Positions 12,464-23,282 of a stretch of 64,000 nt of DNA are shown in pieces. The position numbers and the translations under genes are program-made. The first letter of the stretch is position 1. Every line of letters starts with the position of its first letter. The notes beneath the pieces were generated by a model that saw only the letters and a program-made list of their open reading frames with translations, searched no databases and was not told the DNA's origin. This DNA comes from Patiria pectinifera (Eukaryota > Echinodermata > Asteroidea > Valvatida > Asterinidae), in NCBI GenBank assembly GCA_029964075.1, contig CM057137.1, positions 558,001 through 622,000 of the forward strand. Reading direction: 5' to 3'.

Positions 12464-15400
12464 ATGATGGCGGCAGGACTGCGCGGGAAGGTACTAACAG
12501 GTAAGAAGTCATCATTTTATTACACGAAAATCGCAACAAATATGGAGTGCAGGACGCATGCGTGGAAGCAATCCAAGACTGGATTTTTATTTCTGCTAAT
12601 TTCAATTCCAAGTCACCGGTCCTTGACCCTAGCGAGGATGTGGTGGTAGAGGGCGCTGTTAACAAGATAACTGTACATAGGTGTTTCAGAGGCAACAGTG
12701 GCGTTGGTTCGAGCCCGCCGGGTGGACACTTGTGCCCTTGAGCAAGGCACTTAACCATTATTGCTTCGTCCTTCGGATAGGACGTAAAGCCGTAGGTCCC
12801 GTGTATTGCAATCCAATGCACGTAAAAAAGAACCCAGTAAACATTTATCGCTAAGAGAAGGGGTTTGCCCCGGTGTTTCTGGCCTCCTGTATTAACTCCC
12901 ACGCGGAGTATTTAGGAGATGAACCAACCAAGAGCATAGTATGGCCAGTCTTTGGAAGTTCAGCACTCCGACCTAAGCAATTCCGATCAGCTTCACACAC
13001 TCTATATATTGTCAAGCTATAAATTCAAATTCAAGACGAAGAATTTAGCTGGTGTTTAATTTAACTGGTATAGTTCACGACGGAAGCTTTTTACCGGCCT
13101 CTGTTAATTTCTTTACGCCGTAACTACATATACTGTCATTACAAAGATTCATATCGGGATAAACAAATTTTTTAACACTGAAAAAAAAGACCTTTAATTT
13201 ATTTATTTATTTTAATTTATTTTTAATTTTTTCTTCTTTTTTTTACAATTTTAGATTTTAGATTTTTACGTTTTGTTGTGTTTTGTTAAATCTTAACTTA
13301 TATCTGTATCATTATTGTGTGGAAATTGCAAATAAATCAAATCAAATCAAATCAAACTGAAAATGTTCTTTCTTTCCAGTTCTTGGCCCTATCGACCCGG
13401 CAGATTTGGGTTGTACCCTCAGCCACGAACACCTACACGCAGATTTCAGTTGTTTCTACTCCGAGCCAATCACAGAAGAGGGGCGGAGCATATGCAAATC
13501 ACCCATCTCCATGGAGAATCTGTACTGGTTACGCAATAATCCGTAAATATTGCCAAAATTGTTTCTATTCCCGAAAATCAGATATTATACCAAAGACATC
13601 ACTTTAGGTTCTCTCGGAATGTTGCGATCAGCTAGTCAAAAGAGTCTATCTTTGGCAGAGCTTCAAAATAAGATTTGTATCCATGTCTCCAGCGTAGCTT
13701 CAGGGTTGAGTTTGGTTACTCCCAGACTCTAAGGTATATGTCCTTGAAGTATTCAAACAATGCGATTTTCAGAATTTTGAATTTGAACTGCTCACAACCG
13801 TAGTTTCTAGGTACTTAAGACGGAACATTGTTTAATTTCTCACTGAAGATAGAAAACAATTTGACTCCTCATTGAGCTCAGTTCCGGTCGTTTGGATCAG
13901 CTCAGTTTGAGTTCATTTCACAATTTACACCAACTTCGACAGGTGGCATTTCTTTCGATTCAGATACAGTTGGAAGGCAAACCTTTTTCTCCAGAACGAA
14001 GACGAGGCTCTCGTAAAGGAACTCCTGTATCTCAAGAAGAACGGTTGTCAGTCGCTTGTAGAGTTGACCACGCTCGGGCTGGACCGGAACGTCGGCAAAC
14101 TGGTCGAGTTCTCGACAGCAACCGGAGTCAATATCGTCGCGGGAACAGGTACGGATTATCTAGCAGTCCTGGAAAGAGGGGAATATTTGAAGAACTGAAC
14201 ATTTAAAAAATATCTTCAATCAAACCAACTTTTGAGGTTGACCCTCGGAGCTTCATTTTTTAAGCTGGATGAAATAGTTAATGCCTGTATGTATGCGTAG
14301 TACCTTTCTTACCTAGTTTTACGATCCTCCATGATTGTTTTGATTGGAAGAGTGTTATGTTGATACTTTGCAGGTTACTACACATCAAAAACACACCCGC
14401 CGGAAATGGACAGAATGTCACAGGAAGATGTTGAAAAGGTCATGACCTCTGACCTGATGCAGGGGGCAGACGGTAGCACGGGTCGGTGTGGGGTCATTGG
14501 CGAGATAGGTTGCTCCTGGCCCCTGAACGGTCAGTCAAAATGACAAGAGATAAACCTAGCTGCCTTCTTCCATGGAGATGTCAAGTGTTAATTATCTCAA
14601 CCAACCATCTTCGAATTATCCTAAATTTAAGTATACCTGTCTCATTCACCTCTTCTTGGTTATGAGGTTGCAAATAAGTTCCTCTCTTCCATTTATTGCT
14701 TTCTTTCAGCCTTTTAACTAATTTCGGGTTTTTTTGTCAAGTCCAGAGAAAAAAAATACCGGCCTCCATATGTAGATTTTGCTTTCTATGATAGGAAGCA
14801 GCATCTTTTCCAATATCATTTTATGGTATTCTGACAATAATGACAATGCCAATGTTTTCGCATTATATTTTCATTTGTTGGCACGTCCAACAATGCCGAA
14901 ATGACAAAATACTTCAAGGTTTCGGGGTCTCAGACCAACAATCTTACCGTATGGTTTCTTTTTATTTCTCCTAAGATAACGAGAGGAAGATTCTTCGCGC
15001 CACGGCCAGCGTGCAGTCGCAGCTGGGCTGCCCGGTCTCCATCCACCCAGGCCTGCATGCCAGGTCACCCGAGGAAGCAGTCAGAGTCTTGCAGGAGGCT
15101 GGGGCGCAGGTGGACAAGATCGTCATGGACCATCTGGACAGTAAGTCCTGAAAATCGACAAGAAAAAGATGTGTAAATAACGTCTTAACTTGAATGCTTA
15201 TCAGTGATTTGTAAGATTTATGTAGCACACATCGACCGACAAGTGAGAAAGTAAAGATTTACTTCTAGATCTTGTTGACGATGGGAAGTACAAAAACACA
15301 ATGAAAAGATCGATGTTCCACATTAGGTTTATAAAATCCACGATATTTTTGTGACCAACATCACATAATATTCCTGCCCTGATTTCAATAATGTGCTCAC

Positions 15401-15983
15401 AACCGAGTCTTTTTTTTCTCCTGAAAGGATGCTTCTTCACTAAAGAGTCACTGCTCGAGTTTGCCGAGCTGGGCACCCTTCTCGAGTTTGACTTCTTCGG
15501 CACCGAGGTGGCGCACTGTCAGTTTTACCCGGAGATCGACTTCATGAACGACGGACAGAGAATCCAAATGATCAAATGTCTTGTGGAGGAAGGGATGGAA
15601 GACAGAGTGGTCATATCTCACGACTTCCACGCCAAGTATCAGATGGTGAGTCCCAACTGGGTGGTTTGGGGTTGAGAGAGGATTAGTATAGAGGAAAAGC
15701 TAAGACACTGGGTTCCGTGAAACAACATTGATTCAACGTCTGTTTCTTAATGATGAAGTCAGGTTTGGTAAAGTCAAACCTGACGATGCTTTGAGTGTTC
15801 CGTGATACAAAACCTTGATCATGTTGCAATTTGTCTCCTTTCTTACAGATGAAGTACGGTGGCCACGGTCTGTCTCATATAAACCTCCATGTCCTGCCCA
15901 AGATGCTGGCCAGAGGTCTGTCCCAAGACGTCATCGATAAATTCATGAAGACCAACCCACAGAAGTGGCTGACGTTCACGTAA
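12464..15983 (+). CDS. PTER: Phosphotriesterase-related protein, copy 1 (7 exons)
   Basis: Exons: 12464-12500, 13380-13542, 13970-14148, 14374-14529, 14976-15140, 15428-15645 and 15849-15983 (stop TAA). They give 1053 nt, 350 aa, close to the vertebrate PTER length. All introns are GT-AG and phases agree throughout. The protein is an amidohydrolase-fold metalloenzyme. Visible metal ligands are H28 and H30 in SHEH, the bridging carboxylate E170 in GEIG, H202 in IHPG, H231 in DHLD and D299 in SHDFH; the C-terminal KYGGHG and WLTF family motifs are present. The start was chosen because a short N-terminus followed by GKVLTVLGPI matches the family. Mammalian PTER has been characterised as an N-acetyltaurine hydrolase; the same substrate here is inference. 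The gene is followed by AATAAA at 16370. Exons 5-7 are much closer to copy 2 than exons 2-4 are. Confidence 0.92.
12640..12960 (+). mobile_element. Probable tRNA-derived SINE in PTER-1 intron 1
   Basis: The block contains GGTTCGAGCCC at about 12706-12716, a B-box-like RNA polymerase III motif. A body follows with the words GCCCTTGAGCAAGGCACTTA and GGTCCCGTGTA, which I recognise as typical of SINE bodies dispersed in marine invertebrate genomes. Box A and the exact ends are not clear. The element lies inside intron 1 of the first PTER gene and has no counterpart in the corresponding intron of the second. Confidence 0.5.
13190..13357 (+). repeat. AT-rich retroelement-like 3' tail with (AATCA)n
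   Basis: A T-rich tract at about 13195-13245 is followed by GCAAATAAATC and four to five copies of AAATC ending at 13357, a few bases before the PTER-1 exon 2 acceptor. A tail of this type is common at the 3' end of non-LTR elements. No coding part of a LINE was seen. Confidence 0.4.
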
Positions 15984-16369
15984 ATAAGAAGAGGGCTGTG
16001 TGACTCATTTCCTGGTCCGTCGATCCCTGAGGATTCCAGAGCTCTTGAGATCCTCCTCTCTGGAAACAAAATTTACCTCAACGCCGGAGAATGGGACGAT
16101 GCTACAAAGTCACATCTTGTTTACCTTAACCTAATCCCGCAAAGATAAACACTTTACAAGTTTCACGTTAATCCATAAAGTAATTATCAAATGAGGCTCG
16201 TACTCAACTTTGGATTCGTGTTACGCAATCTCTACCAATGACCCCTGATGACCCTGTGTCCATATTACAATTCCCATTGTTTGAGATAATACCGAAGTCA
16301 AATATCGAGAGACAATACAAATATTCTCGTTAACATCATGCTGCATTATGATAGGGCTGGTTAAATGAG

Positions 16370-16375
16370 AATAAA
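16370..16375 (+). promoter_or_regulatory. Polyadenylation signal, PTER copy 1
   Basis: A canonical AATAAA 387 bases downstream of the PTER-1 stop and before the MITE at 16480. It is the nearest canonical signal seen, so the 3' UTR would be about 0.4 kb. Confidence 0.5.
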
Positions 16376-16471
16376 AGCCGTTACCGCATTTCGATTTTAA
16401 CTCGACAGATCTGGTTCCTACTGGTTAAAACTGCATCAAAATATCTTCCTGCTGTCTGATCTTTTATGTTA

Positions 16472-16702
16472 GACGGAGGCAGTGGCGTAACTATGAGGGG
16501 TATGGGGGAGGGGAACGGGCAATGGGGGCACGTGCCTCCCAACGGATGTCCGTGCCCCCCTCCCTCCCCCATTTGAAATCTTGAATTGAACAAAGGTATA
16601 TACATGTATCAATAATAGCCTTCGATCAGGTGCATGCCCACTTGAAATGTTTGTGCACCTCAGATCCACCCTCGTATTCCTAGTTACGCCACTGGACCGA
16701 GG
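16472..16702. mobile_element. hAT-type MITE with 8-bp target duplication
   Basis: The element (16480-16694, 215 bp) begins CAGTGGCGTAACTA and ends TAGTTACGCCACTG, a perfect 14-bp terminal inverted repeat. It is flanked by GACGGAGG (16472-16479) and GACCGAGG (16695-16702), an 8-bp target duplication with one mismatch. An 8-bp duplication with CAGTGG ends is characteristic of the hAT superfamily. The interior is G/C-tract rich and non-coding. It lies between the two PTER genes, and a related fragment occurs at 50070-50211. Confidence 0.8.
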
Positions 16703-17198
16703 TAATGAATTATGCGGACTTGACTACTTGAGAATCTTTCGGGAAAACTTTGTTACAGGACACAAAACATTTAACACACGCGGATCTCGAATTACTGATA
16801 TAAGACAGCAATATAAATTTAGTAAACGTGTTCGCCTGCATTTTTCAAGTTTAGTGAAAAGTTCGAACTTTACTCCAAAATTGTGGAAGCTCAGTTAATG
16901 TGTTTCGAAACTTTTGTCAACGCGCCAGATCAAAAGCTGTCCGAATGCGATGTCAGTGTGCAAATGATGGTTCGCCTACTGACTCTCGATTTCAGGGCGA
17001 ACGGATGATGTAATCTATGTTTGTTTTCGGATCATACGGCTTATTTGCTCCAGTGATAATAAAAGAAGCTCAATGGTCAGTCTGTCATTGTGCCTCAGTA
17101 TCCATCGTGCGATATTACACAATTGTCATTCGGTGCAATAGCTCAGCGTGGTGGCGTACAGGGCTTTGTGGAGGTCTGGACATCCACTGGAGATCACA

Positions 17199-20100
17199 AT
17201 GGCGGATGAACTCAAAGGAAAGGTACTAACAGGTAGGAGTATTTCAAGTTTGTTGAAAACGCCATTTTACCTATCTTTAAAGCTGATAAGGCCTAGCAAA
17301 ACCAGGAACAGCATCAGCGCGTTAGTGTCTTCATATCCTACAGACCAGACCGCCTCTGTTTTCCTTCCTCCATGCATGGCACATCAGAGCATGGAGGATT
17401 ATTCCTCCATGATCAGAGTCAGTACGATCCGTCGGTTCCAAGGCTTCGGTCATGCATGGTGGTCATACCTCATTATTATAATAACAAGACTATTGAAAAC
17501 AAATAAGGTGTGTACGGTGTTGCTTCCTTTTTTATGCTGCATTTTACCGGTCGAGCAAAATGTCCTCATTTCCCGGTCGACTGACAGACAGAGTGACAGA
17601 CAGACGGTCAATCTGTCAACCAACAGATTTCACTTGACATGCAGGTTGAAGGATCGATGGATCGACCCCGACAGCACAAAGTCTTAACTGTGTCTTATAA
17701 TTTTGAGGTCCTTTAATGAATTCGTCAAATTTACTTCAGAAACCAACTTTGAATTCAGTTCAACCTGTCATAAGACTGAGACATTAAGCAAGAGTGCATC
17801 CATCTGTCCTGAAAACAATCCCGTCTCGTAACCATTTTTACACCCCTGTAAACCTTCCATTCCCCCAGTTCTCGGTCCTATTGACCCAGTGGGTTTAGGC
17901 TACACCCTCAGCCATGAACACCTGTACGCGGATTTCACCTGTTACTACGAGGAGCCGGCCTGCGACAAGGCCCGGGCCAAATGTAAATGGCCCATCACAA
18001 TGGATAACCTCTACTGGTTGCGCCAAAATCCGTAAGTCAAACCAAACAGGCAAACAGAACAGCCGTGTTTATCCAGACATGATGTCATGCCACGAAGTAC
18101 ACGGGAAAAGAAGGTTGAATTTATTATCTGAACTGAATCCGCTTAAATTGATCAATCATTTTGTATAGAGTGGCGAGGTTTCCACCTTGAACATGTGTAC
18201 AACTGTCTGAAACGATTTGGGCATATTCCTCAATCCATGGCCAAAGATGAGTAGCATTAAAGTTTATTATGAGCAAACAGACCTAAAACGTAGAGCATGA
18301 TGTATGACAACCTTTGTCATTTTTTAAGATACTGCTCATTTTGAAAAATCAGGGAACCAGAGGTGATGTAAAGTAGTACATACAAGAAAATTGACCAACC
18401 GTACCCAGATGACCATGTCTTGTGTTGAAAACAGCTACAGCTTTCGGAACAGCTGTCTGCTGATGAACGAAGACAGCGCCCTTATCGACGAGCTGCTGTA
18501 CCTGAAGGAGAACGGTTGCCAGTCTGTTGTCGAGCAGACCATCTACGGGCTGGATCGCAACGTGGGCAAACTGGTCGACTTCTCCGAAGCATCGGGGGTA
18601 AACATCATCGCTGGAACAGGTAAGAAGAGAACAGATTAATCGTAGGAATAATATGATTATATTTACTACCCCTGATCGCCGAGCCAATATTTATAGACAG
18701 GTTACATTTTGTTTACATATAAGATATTGTGGTCACTCGATGGCAACTTTCAGCAACACAGTGGAACGCCCCTATAACGAACATCGCGGGACCCACAGAA
18801 ATCGTTCGTAATAGCGATCGTTCGGTATAGCGATTTGAAGCTGCCGGTGCTCCGTTACTCACTTTTCAATAAATAGCCCACTTCACAACTTCACCCTTCA
18901 CGTCGTGATCAGAATAAAACATCAATATATCAGTTGTTTCCAAACTCCATTTTTGGCTTTAGTGTCTTCTTAGGCTAAATTGTTTTTAACTTTATAAAAT
19001 CCGTCAAAATTGACCTTGGGCAGCCAGGACAGAGCGGGTTTATAAAAGGGAACAAAATGGCGCTTATCACGTTTTGTTCACTAACTCGTGTAAATGTCAA
19101 CCTTGTCTTCAGGGTACTACTATGCAAGCACGCATCCAACGGAAGTCGACGGGATGACCCAGGAAGAGGTTGAGAGACTGTTGACCTCTGACATCTTGGA
19201 AGGAGCTGATGGTAGCGCAGGACGTTGTGGACTCATCGGGGAGATCGGCTGCTCATGGCCAATGACAGGTTAGTGTTGAGACCAAATCGTGCCGAGCATC
19301 GTTACAAAGGCTGGTTTGAGCTGATCAGATATCTAACGGGGAAAAATACAAGGAAACAGGAATCACATACATCGTTATGATTATTCGCTTTAGACACAAT
19401 TTCCACCTATACTCAAACTGTGGCCATTGACTGAAATTTTATTATGAAAGCCACGTGCGGGCGCTCTACAACTTCACAAAGTTTGCACGTGTAGATTGTA
19501 ATTTGCTCTTAGTGGAACATTTGGCGCCTTAAAATTGTTTGACGAGTAAAATTAGGTAAAGCCTGATCGGTGCATTATTATGTCACAGTCCAGCGGCATG
19601 TATAGCAAAGCAGTAATCATTACAACTGGAGAAATCCTTTTAGTTTTAGTGATAGAAGAAATTATGGATTTAACGGTACTCCTCACTCGTCCTTGCTCCA
19701 GCTAACGAGAGGAAGATTCTTCGCGCCACGGCCAGCGTGCAGTCGCAGCTGGGCTGCCCGGTATCCATCCACCCAGGCGCCGATGCCAGGTCCCCCGAGG
19801 AAGCAGTCAGAGTCTTGCAGGAGGCTGGGGCACAGGTGGACAAGATTGTCATGTGTCATCTGGACAGTAAGACAATGATGTTTCAATATTCTATATTCTA
19901 TAATATATTCCACTTTTTGTGTCTTCAGTGACAACACTTAAACGGATGATGGGTGTTAGAAATTAATAGCAATTGCTCTTACAAAGTTACAAGCCCCTAA
20001 ACTGTTCTTCGTCTTATCAAGGTTGTCATTTAAAGTGCTACCTTACTTTTATGTATTTCGTTTTATCAATAACAAGAATGCGCCAAGAGCAAGTCTATCA

Positions 20101-21141
20101 CTGCGGTAATTCAAAATCATGGCCAGGGATTAAGGAGCAATTCTCATGCAATCAGCTGTCTTCAAGAACTTTCCTGCAGCTGGCTCCATACCAGATCACC
20201 GTGATGCTGCTTTGATGACGAACATATGGCACATCAAATTACTGGAAGAAAAACTTTCTTAGAATGAGTCTTTCTCAAGGTTAAGTTTGATAATTTTATG
20301 GCCATTCAGAGAGATCATTTAAGGACTTTCGGGCTTCACTAGGACTTGATCTTGAAAGACACCCGAAGGACATTAGTTTGAACAGTCACATAAATTAGAT
20401 AGCTACAACAATCTGTAAGATCTCGATCTGTTATTAGCCTCTCTTCTTTCTTCAGCATCTTTCTTCGCCCAAGAGTCTCTTCTCGAGTTTGCCGAGCTGG
20501 GCACCCTCCTTGAGTTTGATTTCTTCGGCACAGAAGTGGCGCACTGCCAGTACAACCCGGAGATCGACTCCATGAACGACGGACAAAGAATCCAGATGAT
20601 CAAATGTCTGGTGGAGGAAGGGATGGAAGACAGAGTGGTCATATCTCACGACTTCCACGGAAGACATCAAATGGTTAGTCTCCATGTTTCTTTTCTCGGT
20701 CTATTCCAGTTTGGACATGACACGCTACCAAGACATTTAACATGGACGGAACACCTGATATAAAGAAGACGGCCCTAAAGGAGCCAATACACAAAGGTAT
20801 TAAGTAACCGAAGTGAACTACACATCTGTCCAAGGCCTGCAGGGAATTTCATTGATAACGGGAGGTCTTCAGATGACAATGGACCAGCCATCAGCCCCTG
20901 AGCCACTCCAACTCTAGCTGTCAAATACTGCGTTACGAACATGCAAAATGATTGTCAAAGACCCAACCATTTTTGTACCTTCACTTCTCATCCTCTATCT
21001 CCATAGATGAAGTACGGTGGCCACGGTCTGTCTCATATAAGCCTCCATGTCCTGCCCAAGATGCTGGCCAGAGGTCTGTCCCAAGACGTCATCGATAAAT
21101 TCATGAAGACCAACCCACAGAGATGGCTGACGTTCAACTGA
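17199..21141 (+). CDS. PTER: Phosphotriesterase-related protein, copy 2 (7 exons)
   Basis: Exons: 17199-17232, 17869-18031, 18435-18619, 19113-19268, 19702-19866, 20456-20673 and 21007-21141 (stop TGA). They give 1056 nt, 351 aa. Exon lengths match copy 1 except exon 1 (34 versus 37) and exon 3 (185 versus 179), and all phases are the same. Metal ligands are intact: H27 and H29 in SHEH, E171 in GEIG, H203 in IHPG, H232 in CHLD and D300 in SHDFH. The N-terminus [11 protein letters not shown] is well separated from upstream sequence. It sits in the same orientation 1.2 kb after copy 1 and is clearly a tandem duplicate. Introns show no obvious similarity to those of copy 1, so the duplication is not recent, yet exons 5 and 7 are about 93-96% identical by eye. 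A candidate AATAAA lies at 21891. Confidence 0.93.
18760..18865. repeat. Short dispersed-repeat-like block in PTER-2 intron 3
   Basis: Contains several related words of the type GTTCGTAATAGCGAT and GTTCGGTATAGCGAT, preceded by CTATAACGAACATCGCGGGAC, which looks like a partial inverted copy of the same word. The pattern suggests a small repeat element. No second copy was found in this window, so the family cannot be confirmed. Confidence 0.3.
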
Positions 21142-23282
21142 GCCCACCAGCAAATCTAGCAACGTGGAAGCTATTACAGCAATACGCGATGTCCAGCTTG
21201 GGATCTGTATACAGTACACAAAATGTACGTGTGGTATGGAAATGCCTCCTTTAAAATCTGGTGCAAAATGTTTCATCAATGACAAGTATTGAAAACCAAT
21301 TTCACTATTTTATGACAATTTCATACTAACTTACGACTAACATACCAATTTCGGGGTTTCTGGATTTCTCAAAATGTATCCAATTCTTAAACACGGTTAC
21401 TTTCAGGTGACATTTCCTAGGAAATTATGGAAAAAATTTTTTTATTGAACTTCGATGCTCGTAAGCCAAGTATTTTTGTCCAGACTTAAGGAATCACAGC
21501 ATTAGATGATGGTGAATAATTACCCCAAAAAAAGTTGGAAAATTTTGGACGAAAAGAACCAGTCGTTTTCGAGGCAAAGTTTCTGAATGCTTGTCCTTTA
21601 TTTCCGAAGCACAAAACACCTTTTTTAAGTTGCTTAAACGAGACTAAGCAATGCACATCAATAGCAACCTACATATTTATTGTTAAGCGCGAAACAGCGT
21701 TTGTGCTCAATTTGAGAATTCACACAGATGTATACATAATTCTGTACAAGAATTTTGATCAAATTTAAGTGTCAGGACCTATAACTAGTTATTCTTAAGA
21801 GATCTATACATTCGTTTAGATAATGTTCATCTGTTTAAAATGACGAGTAATACATGTATAAATGTAAGCAAGGAATGACTAATCCCATTTAATAAAAGGC
21901 AGTCAACATCAAAATATAACTTGTTTTTAAGATACTTTAAAAATGTGTCACACAGTGAAATCGTGTTTATTTATATTATTAACAAAACTTAGTCTGTTTG
22001 ATTTGTATCAATAAAGTCCTTATAAAATCTTTATAATTTGTGTTTCTCCACAAGTTCTATCATTTGCTCTCTCCGATTGCGGTCTTATTGCGTGATAATA
22101 GTTTTAGTTGGCATTATATTCAAGAATAAATCAACAAAAATCAAAAATCGCGTCTTATGAAGTAAGCTTGTTAAACTTGTTTCTGACTGTGGTTCGTCAG
22201 AGAAGAAACCCAGGAGCCTATGATTACTCTCCGTGGGACAAAACAAATAACGTACACGTACATTAAATAGGAATCTACATCCACATATATTGACTCTTAC
22301 AAAATACCTTTAACTAATGCACATACTTCATAGAGAATAAAGTGATTTTTTTTTTACAAAGAGACTATTTAAAAGGGCAAGTATATACTGTTGCAAGAAG
22401 TAACCTAATAACAGAAATACGACTAAGACGCAGCATAGTTGAACTATTTCTTTCTAATATATAAACTTACAAATACAGATAAGAAATACTCCCACGAATA
22501 ACTATGATTAGCTTTACAACTGGGCATCAGCTTATTATCATGTTCTCAAAACCCTTTTTTTTTGTTGACTGTGAAGTTGCTCAATTGGTGCTGCTTATTG
22601 TGCAAACTGGAAGGATTCTGACAACAAATTTGAAGCAGTTTCGCTCAATCAATTTAATTTAATTTCCCCGACAATCCACGCCAAGTTGTTGATAATATGA
22701 ACAGGAATCTGTGTTACCTATTTTAGCCGAATATATAATAGGCATACTCGAATACTAAAGGCATTATAATTTTGTTCAAGCTATGCCCATCGAAACTAAA
22801 TCCCACGTTTTGGTCATGTTAATATTAATGTGACATCATCAATTATCATCATAACTTGTGGCAGTGCGTCATCTAAATGGAAAATTACAGGACCAAGGTC
22901 AGCCACCTGCTGAACATGTTTTAAAAAAAAACACTCAACAACAACAGTTTACAACCGCAAACGTCATGAATATCATATTGATTGATGTATGTAACAGGTT
23001 CACATCAACTGTAATTTTCATGATAAAATTCGCTGACAACAAAAAATGCTAGAAACATGCACCTGTTTCCGATTTCAATTATGAATCAGCAAAAGCAGTG
23101 CTTACTGGGATTCATGTTCATGCTGCTTACACTAAATTTGCGCCATTGACACGAAAAAAAATGCTGCACTTTACTCACAAGACAAAGTTATACTCATGCG
23201 ATTGCGTAGAAGTTGCCAAGACGTTTCTAGCACACTTTCTACTGTTCGTCTGAACTTGCTAACTCAATTGTGTTTTTGATAA
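21142..23282. other. Convergent intergenic region between PTER copy 2 and the transporter
   Basis: About 2.1 kb separating the 3' ends of PTER copy 2 (+) and the SLC16-like gene (-). It is AT-rich with no exon recognised. An AATAAA at 21891 may end PTER-2, and a second AATAAA lies near 22009. No clear signal for the minus-strand gene was identified. Confidence 0.5.
21891..21896 (+). promoter_or_regulatory. Candidate polyadenylation signal, PTER copy 2
   Basis: A canonical AATAAA 750 bases after the PTER-2 stop codon in AT-rich sequence. It would give a 3' UTR of about 0.75 kb. A further AATAAA at about 22009 is an alternative. Confidence 0.35.

Noticed and set aside
12432..12902. A 156-codon minus-strand open frame
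   Set aside because: It lies across the SINE-like block in PTER-1 intron 1 and the PTER-1 first exon on the other strand, with no family match.
13892..14206. A 104-codon open frame overlapping PTER-1 exon 3
   Set aside because: It is an out-of-frame shadow. The correct frame, from acceptor to donor at 13970-14148, reads the conserved PTER sequence.
15765..15791. A small hairpin GTCAGGTTTG / CAAACCTGAC in PTER-1 intron 6
   Set aside because: A 10-bp stem with a short loop is common by chance in introns and has no further support as an RNA gene.
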